Shown here: piece after piece, positions 47,920 to 57,876 of the stretch | Position numbering within the stretch: the first letter of the stretch is position 1 | Layout: each line of letters opens with the position of its first letter | Source of the DNA: Pseudomonas asplenii | Lineage (GTDB): Bacteria; Pseudomonadota; Gammaproteobacteria; Pseudomonadales; Pseudomonadaceae | Length of the DNA: 64,000 bases | Direction of reading: 5' to 3' | NCBI RefSeq assembly: GCF_900105475.1 | Contig: NZ_LT629777.1 | Coordinates: forward strand, 3,968,001 to 4,032,000 | Translations under genes and position numbers: made by a program | Notes under the pieces: generated by a model | What the model was told of the DNA's origin: nothing | Databases searched by the model: none | What the model saw: only the letters and a program-made list of their open reading frames with translations

Positions 47920-48966
47920 CTATGCTGCTCTTTTCTCGACTGGCTGCTCCCGATCAGGGTTCAACAGCACCGTACCCATCGGCTCCCAGTTTCGCGTCTG
48001 TCCAGACCAGCGTTCTGGGCTTCTCTCCCGGGCTTGCTCGTACAGCTCATGACGCCGAGCCAGGATCTGATGATCCTGACCACGGTGCCGTTCGGCCGGG
48101 GTCACAAAGCGGATTCGGCTGTGCCGGTGCTCGTGGTTATACCAACGCATAAAGTCCCTGACCCAGGCGCGTGCGGCGTCCAGGCTGGCAAAGCCATCTG
48201 CCGGCCATTGCGGGTAGTATTTCAACGTCCGAAACAGTGATTCCGAGTACGGGTTGTCATTGCTCACTCGCGGTCGGCCACGTGACGGCGTGATGCCCAG
48301 CTCATGCATTTTGCTCAACAGCGTCAGCGATTTCATCGGTGCTCCATTGTCCGAGTGCAGCACCAGTGGCTCGTGCAAACACTGCTCGCCGATCACGCTA
48401 CGTTGCAGTAGCGCAGCCGCCTTCTCACCGCTTTCTTCTTCGTAAACCTCCCAGCCCACGGCCTTGCGGCTGTAAATATCCTCGATCAGGTACAGGTAGT
48501 AATACTTTCCGCGCACCGGAGACGGCAGGTAGGTGATGTCCCACGACCACACCTGGTTCGGCCCTTTGGCGGCATACGTCGTCGGTGCCACGTGCCGCCT
48601 GGGGCGCTGGCTACGACCACGATGCTGCTGTTGGCCTGCCGCACGCAGCACCCGGTAAAACGTCGACTCCGACGCCAGATAGAGCTGCTGATCAGCCAAC
48701 CTCGGTACGATCTGGCTCGGCGGCAAATGGCCGTAGCCCGGGCTGTTACACACGTTTAGGATCGCTTGTCGTTCGACCTCGCTCAGCGCATTGCGCGGCC
48801 TGGATCGTACCGTGGTCGTTCGGGCGTCTGCCTGAACCGCATCAGTTTCAGTCCAGCGCTGCACGGTTCTGAGCGAGAGACCGACTTCCTGGCAGGCCTT
48901 GATTTTCCGGGCGCCGGCCATCCGGGCTTCACTCAACCAGGTCACCAGTAATTGCCGTTCCGGCAA
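47920..48966 (-). CDS. IS3-family transposase OrfB (DDE integrase)
   Basis: 348 residues. An HTH_21-like N-terminal region precedes the rve domain, with Asp in WSWDITYLPS, Asp in LHSDNGAPMKS and Glu in DNPYSESLFRTLKY, the complete D-D-E triad. Starts 5 bases after the OrfA stop, so it is a separate reading unit or produced by frameshift. Intact. Confidence 0.93.
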   Translation of the reverse strand: MPERQLLVTWLSEARMAGARKIKACQEVGLSLRTVQRWTETDAVQADARTTTVRSRPRNALSEVERQAILNVCNSPGYGHLPPSQIVPRLADQQLYLASESTFYRVLRAAGQQQHRGRSQRPRRHVAPTTYAAKGPNQVWSWDITYLPSPVRGKYYYLYLIEDIYSRKAVGWEVYEEESGEKAAALLQRSVIGEQCLHEPLVLHSDNGAPMKSLTLLSKMHELGITPSRGRPRVSNDNPYSESLFRTLKYYPQWPADGFASLDAARAWVRDFMRWYNHEHRHSRIRFVTPAERHRGQDHQILARRHELYEQARERSPERWSGQTRNWEPMGTVLLNPDREQPVEKRAA

Positions 48967-48971
48967 GGCGG

Positions 48972-49472
48972 TCAGTTGTCCTCGTTGTCGATCCCCCAGT
49001 AGTCGTTGAGCTTTTTTCGCAGCACCAGCAACGCGGCGGTTTCAGCCAGCGCCTTGTCTTTGCGGCGCAGCTCGCGCTCCAGTTCCTGGATGCGTTTCTT
49101 GTCCTTGCGGGCTTGCTCGCGATCGTCTTTTTGCTGGGCTTTGTCTGCCTTCTGGCCGTTGATGCAGGCTTGCCGCCAAGCCTTGATTTGCTCGGGGTAC
49201 AGGCCTTTGCGACGGCAGTATTCAGCCAGTTCAATTTCGGACAAGCCGGCGGTTTCAAGGACGACGGCAAACTGGGCTTCGGCTGTCCAGTTCTGGGCCG
49301 ATGGGATGTTCTCGGACACTGCGTTTCCTTCAGAGCGGGCCTTTCTGCGCCAGTTGGCCAATGACATGTCGCTGACCCCTTCGCGCCGAGCAACCTCGGC
49401 CATCGACAGGCTCAGTGGGGGAAGCAGCATTTTGAGCAATGCGGCTTTGCGTTCCGGTGAATAGTACGGCAC
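48972..49472 (-). CDS. IS3-family transposase OrfA
   Basis: 166 residues from a GTG preceded by GGAAAGAGA. HTH (LSMAEVARREGVSDMSLANW) followed by a lysine/glutamate-rich coiled coil (QKADKAQQKDDREQARKDKK) with a leucine-zipper-like LERELRRKDKALAETAALL, for dimerisation and contact with OrfB. The frame stays open to 49529 but those codons lie at the IS end. Confidence 0.88.
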   Translation of the reverse strand: MPYYSPERKAALLKMLLPPLSLSMAEVARREGVSDMSLANWRRKARSEGNAVSENIPSAQNWTAEAQFAVVLETAGLSEIELAEYCRRKGLYPEQIKAWRQACINGQKADKAQQKDDREQARKDKKRIQELERELRRKDKALAETAALLVLRKKLNDYWGIDNEDN

Positions 49473-49670
49473 GAACAGTCTCTTTCCGCCCCCGATCTGC
49501 GTTTTCAGGAAAATTCGGAGAGGCGACAACTATCCTGACACCGGGGGGGGAAGAGAAAAAAGCTGAATCGCAACATTCAGGCGCTCGCTCCGCTGCATCC
49601 CAGCAGAACGAGTCGGCTTGAGGATGTGTTTGCAAACTGGCGGGGGAACGTAACGATGCGCACGGGAGAG

Positions 49671-50295
49671 CTATAGCGTTGCTGGATGAGTTAGCTCAAC
49701 AAGCGCAGTCGCGTCGAGGTCTGATAGCTGCGGGACCCCTAGCAGTCCCAGGTCTCGCGTTAGCTCATCCTTGATCAGCTTGATTGCATGGGACACGCCG
49801 GCCTCTCCTGCCATGGTTGCAGCGTAATTAAACGGTCTACCGACAAATACGGCCTTGGCACCCAAGGCCATCGCTTTTATCGCGTCCGTGCCGCGTCGTA
49901 TGCCGCTATCGAGCATCGTAACCATGTCAGGCGCTGCCTCGATAATCCTTGGGAGGATCACCAATGGGGCAACACTGCTGTCGAGCTGCCGCCCGCCATG
50001 ATTCGATACGATGATTCCATCGACACCGAAGTTGGCAGCTTGGGTAGCGTCCTTTGGATTCAAGATGCCCTTGATGATCAGGGGGCCTTTCCAACGGGCG
50101 CGAATCTTCGCGATATGTGCCCAATTGAGATGTCCCCTATCGGAAAAATCCCTTAGGACGTATGCCGACATGATCGGAGCCCCGCGGGTAGCGTAGTTAT
50201 TCTCGAAATGAGGCATCCCGTGCCGATAGAGTGTTTTAAAGAAAGTGCTGATTAACCAAGTGGGATGGCTAATGCCTTGCACTGCAAGGCGCAGG
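49671..50295 (-). pseudogene. FMN-dependent 2-hydroxy-acid oxidase, 3' fragment
   Basis: About 207 codons from the C-terminal half of the LldD/glycolate oxidase family: LIIKGILNPKDATQAANFGV (FMN Lys), GIIVSNHGGRQLDSS with the catalytic His and Arg, MLDSGIRRGTDAIKAMALGA and AVFVGRPFNYA. Full enzymes have about 380 residues; the 5' half was removed where the IS remnant begins at 50296. Not functional as it stands. Confidence 0.8.
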
Positions 50296-50753
50296 TGTAG
50301 TGGTCTACCAATCCCGGACACCTTTTTAGGCGAGAATGTTCGTCAGATCGAGGTGTCAGATGACCAAAAAATGCCGAACAGGGATCGCATGCTCACAAAA
50401 AAACGACGGTCGAGCGGCCCGACATCCCTAATATTTTGAACCGGGAGTTTGATGTGCCTGCTCCTGAGCAGGTCTGGTGTGGCGATATCACTTACATCTG
50501 GGCTCAAGGAAAATGGCAGTACCTCGCGGTTGTGCTGGATCTTTTTGCCCGTCGTGTTGTGGGCTGGGCATTGTCGGGAAAGCCGGATATCGACCGTGGG
50601 CTACATGACGGCTCAAGAAGCTCTGCGGGATATCAGCCATTTCTTGATGCACAGATACAACTGGGTTTGACCGCACCAGTTGAACGGCGGGCTGCCACCG
50701 GCTCAGTCCGAGAAAAAACTTAACATCGTGTCCGGGATTAGTTGACCACTACA
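50296..50753 (+). mobile_element. Internally deleted IS3-family remnant with both ends
   Basis: Ends TGTAGTGGTC...ATCCCGGACAC (50296-50321) and its reverse complement (50728-50753) agree at about 24 of 26 bases. Inside are the first codons of an OrfA (MTKKCRTG), then an OrfB piece (VPAPEQVWCGDITYIWAQGK, LDLFARRVVGWAL), a jump to the OrfB tail (GYMTAQEALRDISHFLMHRYNWV) and stop codons. At 458 bp with ends kept it resembles a MITE in the making. Confidence 0.8.
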
Positions 50754-50754
50754 C

Positions 50755-52560
50755 TTCGATAACACTGGCATCTATGCGTTGCTAAAGCGTCGCTTGGATG
50801 TGATTGTCGCTGCTGATTGTGGTGCTGACCCTCAGTACCTGTTTGAAGACGTTGAGAACCTGGTACGCAAAGCGAAGATAGATTACGACGCCAAGATCGA
50901 ATTCATCGACCCCTCCAGTCTGGTGGCGCTCCTGCCACCTGGCGATCCACGTTGGAAGCTGTTTGGTACGCCGGAAAGCATCACGCCTCTACCCGGTGAG
51001 GCTTTTCTTGTGCTGGCACGCATTACGTACTGTGATGGAAAAACAGGCTGTCTATTGATCGTCAAACCACGGGTGTCCAGCACAACGCAAGTGCAGATGT
51101 CATTTGACATGATTGGTTATGCTGACCGTCATTCGGAGTTTCCTCAGGAGAGCACCCGTGATCAATTCTTTGATGAGGCGCAGTGGGAGAGTTACCACGG
51201 TCTTGGTCTGACGCTTTCCAGTGTGCTTCAGAGCGATCTGCTTGACGCCTTGTCGTCTTGGGTCGCCAAAGGTCAGATAACCGGACTTTTAGCCTCCAAC
51301 GTCGTACCCACCGATACTCCAAATCGTCGCCAGCGCATTACACAGACGTTGAAAACTTCCCTAGGTGTGGGGATTTCGGCTAGCTTGGTGCTAGCTGTCT
51401 GGCAGGCATTTGATCAGCATCGGAGCAGTGAACTAGCCGGCCGAGCGCGTTACGACGCACTTTATCTGGAGGTGGAGAAATCCCTTGGTGGCCACGACAA
51501 GGTGTCGGTAGCGACGTTGACGCGTCAGCTTCGCAGTCTCAGCGATATGGCAACTGTTGTTGGCGATAGGAGTCTATTATCCAGAGACATGCAGTATCTC
51601 AGCAGCTATATCAAAGAGTTATGCCCCGGGCCCAAAGGTAGCTTGCCAGATGAAACCTGCGATGGCTATCGCTCAGCCATTTCAGTCAAGTCTGAAAAAG
51701 GTGCTACGGAACAATACTGGTCGGGACTCGCACCAGTGGTTAACGAAGTTGAGCGCGTGTTGGCAAGTAAACCTGTCAAATCACCGGAACAGGTTGCTAT
51801 ATCTCAGCACCCTAGCAGCGCACAGGTCGCTCGAAAGCCTGAAGTTGAGCACATGTCGGCAAGTAAACCCGTTAAACCGACGAAGCAGGTTGTTAGTTCC
51901 AGTACGTTGAAATCCCAAAACGATAACTCGGTTTCTGGCGATTCCGTTCAGCCCTCCAAACCGGTTATAGCTGCTATCGCTGCACCTGTGCCAACAGAAC
52001 CGCAGTCAGGACCCGAACCAGCGACAGAAATTGCAAAAAGCGATATGCCTCTGGTTCCAGAGCTTTCTGGTGAATCTAGCGTCGAGTCTAGTCCGAACGC
52101 ATCTCCCTCTCAGGAAACGGAGTTACAGGCAAATCCCACTGCGATCTCTCAGGAGAATACCGACACGTCTACTTCGGTTCCTGGCTTCCCTGTAACGACT
52201 GAGACTGACAAAGTTTCCAGTGAGGATTGCAAGCGTCCAGAGACGCAACGCGTGGTGCTTTATACTCAGATTTATTCTGAAGATGAACGAAGTACAGCCC
52301 GTGATTTCCTCAAAAGACTGGCAGAGTCGAAAGTAAACATAATGGGCATCGAAAACGTCGTAGCCAGCGCTGTACGCAAAGGGGTTGCGGGACCACTACC
52401 ATGGCCTCAAGCGACGTTCATCTATCACATGGATACCGAGGCCAACTGTGCTCGTTACCTTGCTCGGGATTTCTCATCTACAGCGAAGGTGATAAAGCTT
52501 TCTGCGTTTTTACCAGCGATGCCAGGTGTCATTGAGTTCTGGTTACCGCCGGGAAATTGA
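50755..52560 (+). pseudogene. Patatin-like phospholipase, 3' fragment with long C-terminal region
   Basis: An open frame of about 600 codons starts right at the IS end with FDNTGIYALLKRRLDVIVAADCGAD, the stretch that follows the catalytic DGG of patatin proteins; the Ser and Asp of the dyad are upstream and missing. After the patatin end (to about 150) come a hydrophobic segment (SLGVGISASLVLAVWQAF), a low-complexity Ser/Pro/Thr linker (about 320-480) and a folded-looking C-terminal domain (about 490-600). The first possible start in frame is TTG at 50779. Probably not a working lipase; the tail may once have been a membrane-anchored partner domain. Confidence 0.65.
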
Positions 52561-52631
52561 TGGACTAGGTAGTGGACGCGAGCCCTATCACAAATCCTCA
52601 GACTTACTGCTGTCCCTCATTCACACCTGCA

Positions 52632-52655
52632 GAAAAAGCCCGACGGAGTCGGGCT
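52632..52655 (-). terminator. Terminator of the hypothetical gene at 52.7 kb
   Basis: AGCCCGAC (52637-52644) and GTCGGGCT (52648-52655) form an 8-bp stem with 3-base loop; read on the - strand it is followed by TTTTTCT. Confidence 0.75.
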
Positions 52656-52686
52656 GGAGTGAAGTACCGCTACAGGCTGCACCCGA

Positions 52687-53001
52687 TCATCCCTCGACCG
52701 GCTCACCCTGAAGCGACAGGAGCAGATACGGCCCTCCTTCAGGTGAATCCATAAACCTCAGCGTCAGTGCCACAGAGCCTTCCTTGTGCTCAGACACGTC
52801 CAGTTCAAAATGAACCTGCCGCACCGCGGGGCACTCGTTGTGTACCTTGGCCACTGCCTGGAACACCTCAGACAGCCGGTTACCGAACATGAATCTCCGG
52901 CGGTCAGTCGGGTCCAGCAGCACCTTGGTCCATACCGCTGATGTGAACCCGATGGCGTGATCCATCACAGGGCCAACGCATTGTTTTTTCATTTGGGGCA
53001 T
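52687..53001 (-). CDS. Hypothetical protein
   Basis: 104 residues starting MPQMKKQCVGPVMDHAIGF. GGAGA lies 7-8 bases before the ATG and a clear terminator follows, so it is a real transcription unit. Mixed alpha/beta composition, no signal peptide or membrane segment. I do not recognise the family. The second ATG (MKKQ) is a possible start. Confidence 0.6.
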   Translation of the reverse strand: MPQMKKQCVGPVMDHAIGFTSAVWTKVLLDPTDRRRFMFGNRLSEVFQAVAKVHNECPAVRQVHFELDVSEHKEGSVALTLRFMDSPEGGPYLLLSLQGEPVEG

Positions 53002-53081
53002 CTGATTTCTCCAGGATTGAGAGAAACCATCTGCCCCGACCGGGAGGTGATATCCCGGTTACGGCGATTGAACGTGAAACG

Positions 53082-53507
53082 TCAAGCGGTGCAGCAGGTC
53101 ACGCTTGTCTTGTTGAGCGCCTGCAAGGCAAACACTCGCCATCTGTGTGAAATCAGAAAGCCTTTAAGTTCCGTGGCTTCCCGCCGAGCAATCCTTGCCG
53201 ACTCATAAGCCTCCTGGCTCAAGTCCTGGTGCGCCTGCTCGTAGCGCGCCGCCATCCGCTGTTCAACTGCCCAAACCTCTGCAGTCGTTTCACAGGGGCG
53301 TTGCCAAGCAATCTCCGATGCCCCAATGACACCGGACAGCACCCGTTGATCATCATCGCCTGCACAGGCTATGGGCTTTCGCCGATAGACCCTGGCTCGC
53401 GTGTAGTAAACCTCTACCGTCCGTGGATCGAATGAAGCTACGGCACTGAGCGTCGGATACGCATGCAGCACTCCTAGGGGCGGGACGGACCTCGCCCCAT
53501 AGGGCAA
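53082..53507 (-). CDS. Hypothetical protein
   Basis: 141 codons; a helical, charged C-terminal half (AVEQRMAARYEQAHQDLSQE; SARIARREATELKGFL) suggests a coiled coil, while the N-terminal third is less protein-like. No strong ribosome site at the first ATG, so the start may be later. Lies 80 bases upstream of the other hypothetical gene, same strand. Family unknown. Confidence 0.4.
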   Translation of the reverse strand: MPYGARSVPPLGVLHAYPTLSAVASFDPRTVEVYYTRARVYRRKPIACAGDDDQRVLSGVIGASEIAWQRPCETTAEVWAVEQRMAARYEQAHQDLSQEAYESARIARREATELKGFLISHRWRVFALQALNKTSVTCCTA

Positions 53508-54598
53508 GGAAGTCCCTATGGATGGATGTCAGGTTAAAGCCGCAGCCAGATACCGACGCAGGCGAAAAAGCACCCGAAACGCAAACTGCGAAATCGATCA
53601 GCAGCCGGTACGACCAAGCAGCGAAGTGAGCTATCCGCCATGTCGTCCCGACGAAAAATCAGGGGCAGGGCAGTGAGTGTTAGGTGGGTGTGCCAACCTG
53701 CAGCACACCCATTAAGTGAAAGCCGATGAACATCGAACCTCACAGGAGGCCGGCATTCGGATCAGCAAGTCAGCCTGGGGCCGACGAAGTCAAAGAGGAG
53801 CGATCAACGCTCGAAGGTGCAACAGCGGGGCTTCGCGATTCTCCGGTTTCGTGAAACAGAATGCGGAGAACTCTTCGCCCGACGGGGAGAGGTTTCCCGC
53901 GTGGGTAGTTACAACGGATGGTCCTACTTGAAGAACCTCAATGTAGTAAACAGCACGCTCCCTGCAATCCCTTGCAGTGCTTTCATGACGACTACCATGT
54001 GCATGTGCACGGTGTTTCATTAGACCTCCAGATTTCAGTAGGAGGGCCTGCCCATACAGGCGAGGCCCGTATTGGGAAAAATTCAGAGCAGTAGTCCCTC
54101 CACCTACCGCAATGGCAGTCGATTGGTCGCATCACTGGAAGCTTGGCGACCTGTGGGGGATCATACGCAATGGCGCATCGTAGCCCTTCAGATCCCAAGC
54201 TACTTGGCATGTGCCGACAAGGTCAGCAGTTCGCCCCCACACAATGGATACATCGACTACTGGCTGTCAAAGCCCCATCTGCAACAGATGTTTTCCGGTG
54301 GGGCTGACCTGTACGAGACCCGGAAAACAATGGCATGTATTGCTCTGCTACAGGTGTAGGGCGCATGCGGTTACTGCTGTCGAGCGCTGTTGCGTCTCGT
54401 GTGCGAAAGCGCGTCTCGCCAGCTTGCTTCTGGGGGCACTCACGCTTGGCTAGCCTGTGTCACTGAAGGACCAAAGGGAAAGGGAGCTGTCTGGTTGGGC
54501 GCTAAGTGGGCGGAAGCTGCCCTTCGTGGAGGGCAGCAGTCGGCCAGAGCAATCATCGGAAGCCCAGCAGCGAGTTCGTAATGAGCAACTTCAAAACT
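53508..54598. other. Region of 1.1 kb without a recognisable gene
   Basis: Several short ORFs overlap on both strands and none has family features. The best ribosome site is GGAGGT before a - strand ATG at 54020 (76 codons to 53790). Overlapping it in another frame is a 26-codon hydrophobic peptide (MHMVVVMKALQGIAGSVLFT...). The stretch is typical of decayed island DNA at the edge of the accessory region. Confidence 0.45.
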
Positions 54599-55921
54599 CT
54601 ACTCTGCCAACGGTAACTGTAACCGGCTTCGATGGGATAAGCCTGCTTGCAAGGCAAATGCAACTATCACGGTAGATGGCGCGGAAAAGCTGCTCAGGCC
54701 ACCGCCGGAAAACATCAACGCAAGACCCAATGCGGTAGCACCAAACCAGGCCGTCAAGCCCACCGGGTTAAACGCGACCACCCGCTTGAGCGCTGCCACG
54801 TCACTGCGTCCGTAGATAATCTGCGCCAACGCCACACCCACCCAGGCCACCACGAAAATCCCCTGATAGGCCAACGCCTTCAGGATGTAGGCAAACACGT
54901 CCGCGAGCATCAGGCCGTAGACGATCACCCCCACTGTCACTGCCCACATCAGGTACGAACCACGAAGGCCAAATCGACCAAAAAACGCCTGCATGTTCAG
55001 GGTCGCCAAGTAATAGTTGGCGGTGTTGATGCGTGTTTGCGTGGCCCAGACAAACAGTAATCCCCACAGGCCCATCAACTGCAAAATCGCCATCACCACC
55101 GAGACTTCGTTCAGCGCGCCTTCGTGTGGAATGCTGCTGACCAGGTAAATGCCCGAGGCGCCGTTGAGCAGAAACGTCACCGCGTAGAACGGAATGCCGA
55201 AGTTCCAGCGCCCATGGTACTCGGCGTCTTCAGGTTTGCCAAAACGCGCATAGTCGAAGGTGAACAGCATCAACACCCAGACGCCCATGTAGGCGACAAA
55301 ACAATTCCACCAGCCGAATGCACTGGGTGTTGCCGGGCCGAAGTCCAGCCATTGCGGTTGATAGCCATAACGGCTAATCGATAGCCCCACCGCCACCAGC
55401 AAACCAGCGAGGTACACCGGCAGCAACACGCCGTTGAGCTTGTCCAGCCAGTGCTGCACGCTGCCCAGGATCATCGGTACGCTGTAGAGCACTACCGCCA
55501 ATGCCGCAAGCGGATAGACCAGTTCCGGGTACAGGTGATTGAGCGCGACGGCGATCACCGAACCTTCAAACACCGCGTAATAGATCGCGGTCGAGAAGAA
55601 AATCAACGTCGCCAGGCACGCCCCGGTGCTGCCGAACAGCAGCCGTGAAAACAGCGCAACCGACAAACCGCTGCGAATCGCAAAACGGCTGAGCACGCTG
55701 TTGACCAGTCCATAACTGATCACCGACAGAACCATGCCAATCAGCGCATTGCGCGTACCGAACGACAACGCCAGTGAAGCACCCACCACGATGTAAAACA
55801 TCGCACTGCAAACCGCCCACCAAGCCATGGTCAGGGACAGTCGGCCCATGCGCGATTCGGTGGGAACAGGATGATGCGCCGGGTCTTGCCCGGTTTGACT
55901 CGATTGCGATAAAGCAGCCAT
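54599..55921 (-). CDS. NCS1-family (cytosine/purine/hydantoin type) permease
   Basis: 440 residues with 12 hydrophobic segments. RMGRLSLTMAWWAVCSAMFYIVVGASLA resembles the first NCS1 helix pair; further, LFGSTGACLATLI, FTFDYARFGKPED and WATQTRINTANYYLATLNM. NCS1 carriers import nucleobases, hydantoins or related small rings with a cation. Last gene of the second Pxp cluster, about 110 bases after pxpC, so probably supplies its substrate. ATG at 55921 follows TTGGAG. Confidence 0.88.
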   Translation of the reverse strand: MAALSQSSQTGQDPAHHPVPTESRMGRLSLTMAWWAVCSAMFYIVVGASLALSFGTRNALIGMVLSVISYGLVNSVLSRFAIRSGLSVALFSRLLFGSTGACLATLIFFSTAIYYAVFEGSVIAVALNHLYPELVYPLAALAVVLYSVPMILGSVQHWLDKLNGVLLPVYLAGLLVAVGLSISRYGYQPQWLDFGPATPSAFGWWNCFVAYMGVWVLMLFTFDYARFGKPEDAEYHGRWNFGIPFYAVTFLLNGASGIYLVSSIPHEGALNEVSVVMAILQLMGLWGLLFVWATQTRINTANYYLATLNMQAFFGRFGLRGSYLMWAVTVGVIVYGLMLADVFAYILKALAYQGIFVVAWVGVALAQIIYGRSDVAALKRVVAFNPVGLTAWFGATALGLALMFSGGGLSSFSAPSTVIVAFALQAGLSHRSRLQLPLAE

Positions 55922-56032
55922 ATGCGTGAACTCCAAGACCGGACAAAGGTTGAAGCGCGGGCAGCCATCACCGCACCGAAGTGCGGCGTTGGTATACCGT
56001 CAGGCATGGCCCGCGCTAAACGGAGGGCAGAA

Positions 56033-57007
56033 TCAGGAAGGGAACAGCTTGCTCAGGCAACTGAGTTTTTTCTTATGGGAACGTCGCGCTTCCAGCGCCT
56101 CTTCGAGGGTTACCGCGATAAAGCGGGCCTTCTGGTTGGGTTGCATCTGGCCGATCAAATCGAGGTCGGCGCTGATCACCGTGCCTATCATCGCGTAGCC
56201 GCCACCGGACACCGCATCACGATGCAGCACGATGGGTTCGAGCCCGGCAGGCACCTGGATCGAGCCGATCGGGTAGCAACTGTCGACGATGTTCGACGGA
56301 TCGGAACCGGCTCCGAACGGTTGCTCCCGGGGCTGAAAGCTCAACGCGCTGCCACCCTTGAAGCGATAGCCGATGCGGTCGGCTTCCGAACCGACGGTCC
56401 ACGGCTCGGCGAAAAAGCTCTTGGCCGCCGATTCGGTCAAGCGGTGGTAGTACAAACCGGGCACCACCCGTAGGGTGATTTCGCCACCCAATGATTGCCG
56501 CAGCGCCATGGGTAAACTGGCCCCGGCGCGGCTCTTGCCGCTGGCGATGCCGACGGGCAACTCGTCGCCCGCGATCAGACGCCGACCCCGGAAACCGCCG
56601 AGCGTGCCCAGCGCATAGGTGGACCTGCTGCCGAGTACCACCGGCACATCAATTCCACCGGCCACCGCCACATAAGCGCGGGCCCCGGCCTTGGGAAAGT
56701 CAAAACGCAGCACTTGCCCGGCCTTCACCGTGAATGCGGTGTCGTGATGCATTTCCACACCATCGACCCGTGGCGTCATGTGCGCGCCGCTGACCGCCAC
56801 CAATGCATCCTGTTGAAACTCCAACTCAGGCCCGAGCAGCGTGCATTCCAGCGCTGCCAACCCTGCCGGGTTCCCGACCAATTGATTGGCCGCGCTCAAG
56901 GCGTATTGATCAAGCGCGCCAGACGGCGGAATGCCCAAGTGGTAATACCCTTCGCGGCCCAAGTCCTGTACCGAAGTGGCCAGGCCGGGTTTGATGACCT
57001 TGATCAT
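56033..57007 (-). CDS. pxpC: PxpC-like biotin-dependent carboxyltransferase subunit (cluster 2)
   Basis: 324 residues, AHS2 family: LATSVQDLGREGYYHLGIPP, YVAVAGGIDVPVVLGSRSTYAL (with the standard GSRSTY), GGFRGRRLIAGDELPVG and DAVSGGGYAMIGTVIS. Overlaps pxpB by 4 bases. In a cluster with biotin carboxylase and carrier it likely acts as part of a biotin-dependent amide carboxylase/hydrolase. Confidence 0.93.
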   Translation of the reverse strand: MIKVIKPGLATSVQDLGREGYYHLGIPPSGALDQYALSAANQLVGNPAGLAALECTLLGPELEFQQDALVAVSGAHMTPRVDGVEMHHDTAFTVKAGQVLRFDFPKAGARAYVAVAGGIDVPVVLGSRSTYALGTLGGFRGRRLIAGDELPVGIASGKSRAGASLPMALRQSLGGEITLRVVPGLYYHRLTESAAKSFFAEPWTVGSEADRIGYRFKGGSALSFQPREQPFGAGSDPSNIVDSCYPIGSIQVPAGLEPIVLHRDAVSGGGYAMIGTVISADLDLIGQMQPNQKARFIAVTLEEALEARRSHKKKLSCLSKLFPS

Positions 57008-57876
57008 GCCAACACCTCCTGCAACGACTTGGGATAACCAACGGGATCGGCGAGGAATGCGTCCAGCGAAAACTCCACCGGCCGAATCCGCAGGTCAAAG
57101 CAACCGGCTTCCACTTCGGCCACCGCGTGGTCGTAGGCTTCACGCTCTATCGGCTTGAACTGCACGATGTCGCCTGGATGGAAAAACACCATGTGTTCTT
57201 TCAGGTACGCGAGGTTCTGTTGCGGGTCGTAGATCGGCGCGGGGGTGACGCCAAACATCTGATAACCGCCGGCGCCGCGCACCGAGTAAATACAACCAAA
57301 GCAGCCGCCGTGACCAAGGGTCAATTTCGGTGTGTCGGTGCGCGGGCGCAGGTACTTGGGCACCTGCAACTGATGCTCGCGCTCGACCATCTGGAACATG
57401 AACGGCAGCCCCGCAACGAAGCCGACCATCGAGACAAACCACGGCGCGCCACTGTGGGCTGCGATGAATGCATCGACATCGGCCAGACCGTTGATCCGTG
57501 CGGCGTACTCCAGGTCTGTGGCGTTCGGGTCTTGATGGCGGTCGCGAAAACGCATCAGGGTTTCGTGGGTCCAGGGATCGTTGTAGAGCACTGGTATCTC
57601 GATAATACGCGTCTGCAACGTACGCTCGGCAACGACTCCGGCCTCGGCAGTTTTTACCGCTTCGAGCAAGGTACAGGGGGCGATGCGATCTGGATCGAAA
57701 CGAATCTGGAATGACGCGTTGGCGAGGCAGATATCGAGCACGCCATCCAGCGCCAGCCGTTCCACTGCGCGGGTGACGGCCAGGCCTTTGAAAAAGGCGT
57801 CCAGGGACATGCTGTCGCTGACTTCTGCAAACAAATGCTCATCGGCGCCAAAGCTGTAGCGGATGGGCGTACTCAT
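57004..57876 (-). CDS. pxpB: PxpB-like carboxyltransferase subunit (cluster 2)
   Basis: 290 residues, AHS1 family, longer than the cluster-1 counterpart by about 70. PWFVSMVGFVAGLPFMFQM, LGHGGCFGCIYSVRGAGGYQ, MFGVTPAPIYDPQQNLAYL and FFHPGDIVQFKPI. Together with PxpC it forms the urea-amidolyase-like pair. Overlaps accC and pxpC. Confidence 0.92.
   Translation of the reverse strand: MSTPIRYSFGADEHLFAEVSDSMSLDAFFKGLAVTRAVERLALDGVLDICLANASFQIRFDPDRIAPCTLLEAVKTAEAGVVAERTLQTRIIEIPVLYNDPWTHETLMRFRDRHQDPNATDLEYAARINGLADVDAFIAAHSGAPWFVSMVGFVAGLPFMFQMVEREHQLQVPKYLRPRTDTPKLTLGHGGCFGCIYSVRGAGGYQMFGVTPAPIYDPQQNLAYLKEHMVFFHPGDIVQFKPIEREAYDHAVAEVEAGCFDLRIRPVEFSLDAFLADPVGYPKSLQEVLA

Larger units (their letters stand above)
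47898..49532. mobile_element. IS3-family insertion sequence
   Basis: About 1635 bp with two transposase ORFs. Terminal inverted repeats: TAGTTGTCGCGTCACCG at 47898 and TAGTTGTCGCCTCTCCG reading inward from 49532 (15 of 17 identical). Flanks (AAGG and TCCT) give no target duplication, and the right flank is not the rest of the symporter gene, so a deletion or rearrangement followed insertion. Confidence 0.85.

Noticed and set aside
53790..54020. 76-codon - strand frame with a GGAGGT site
   Set aside because: Good ribosome site but protein composition is unconvincing and other frames compete; kept only as part of the unexplained region.
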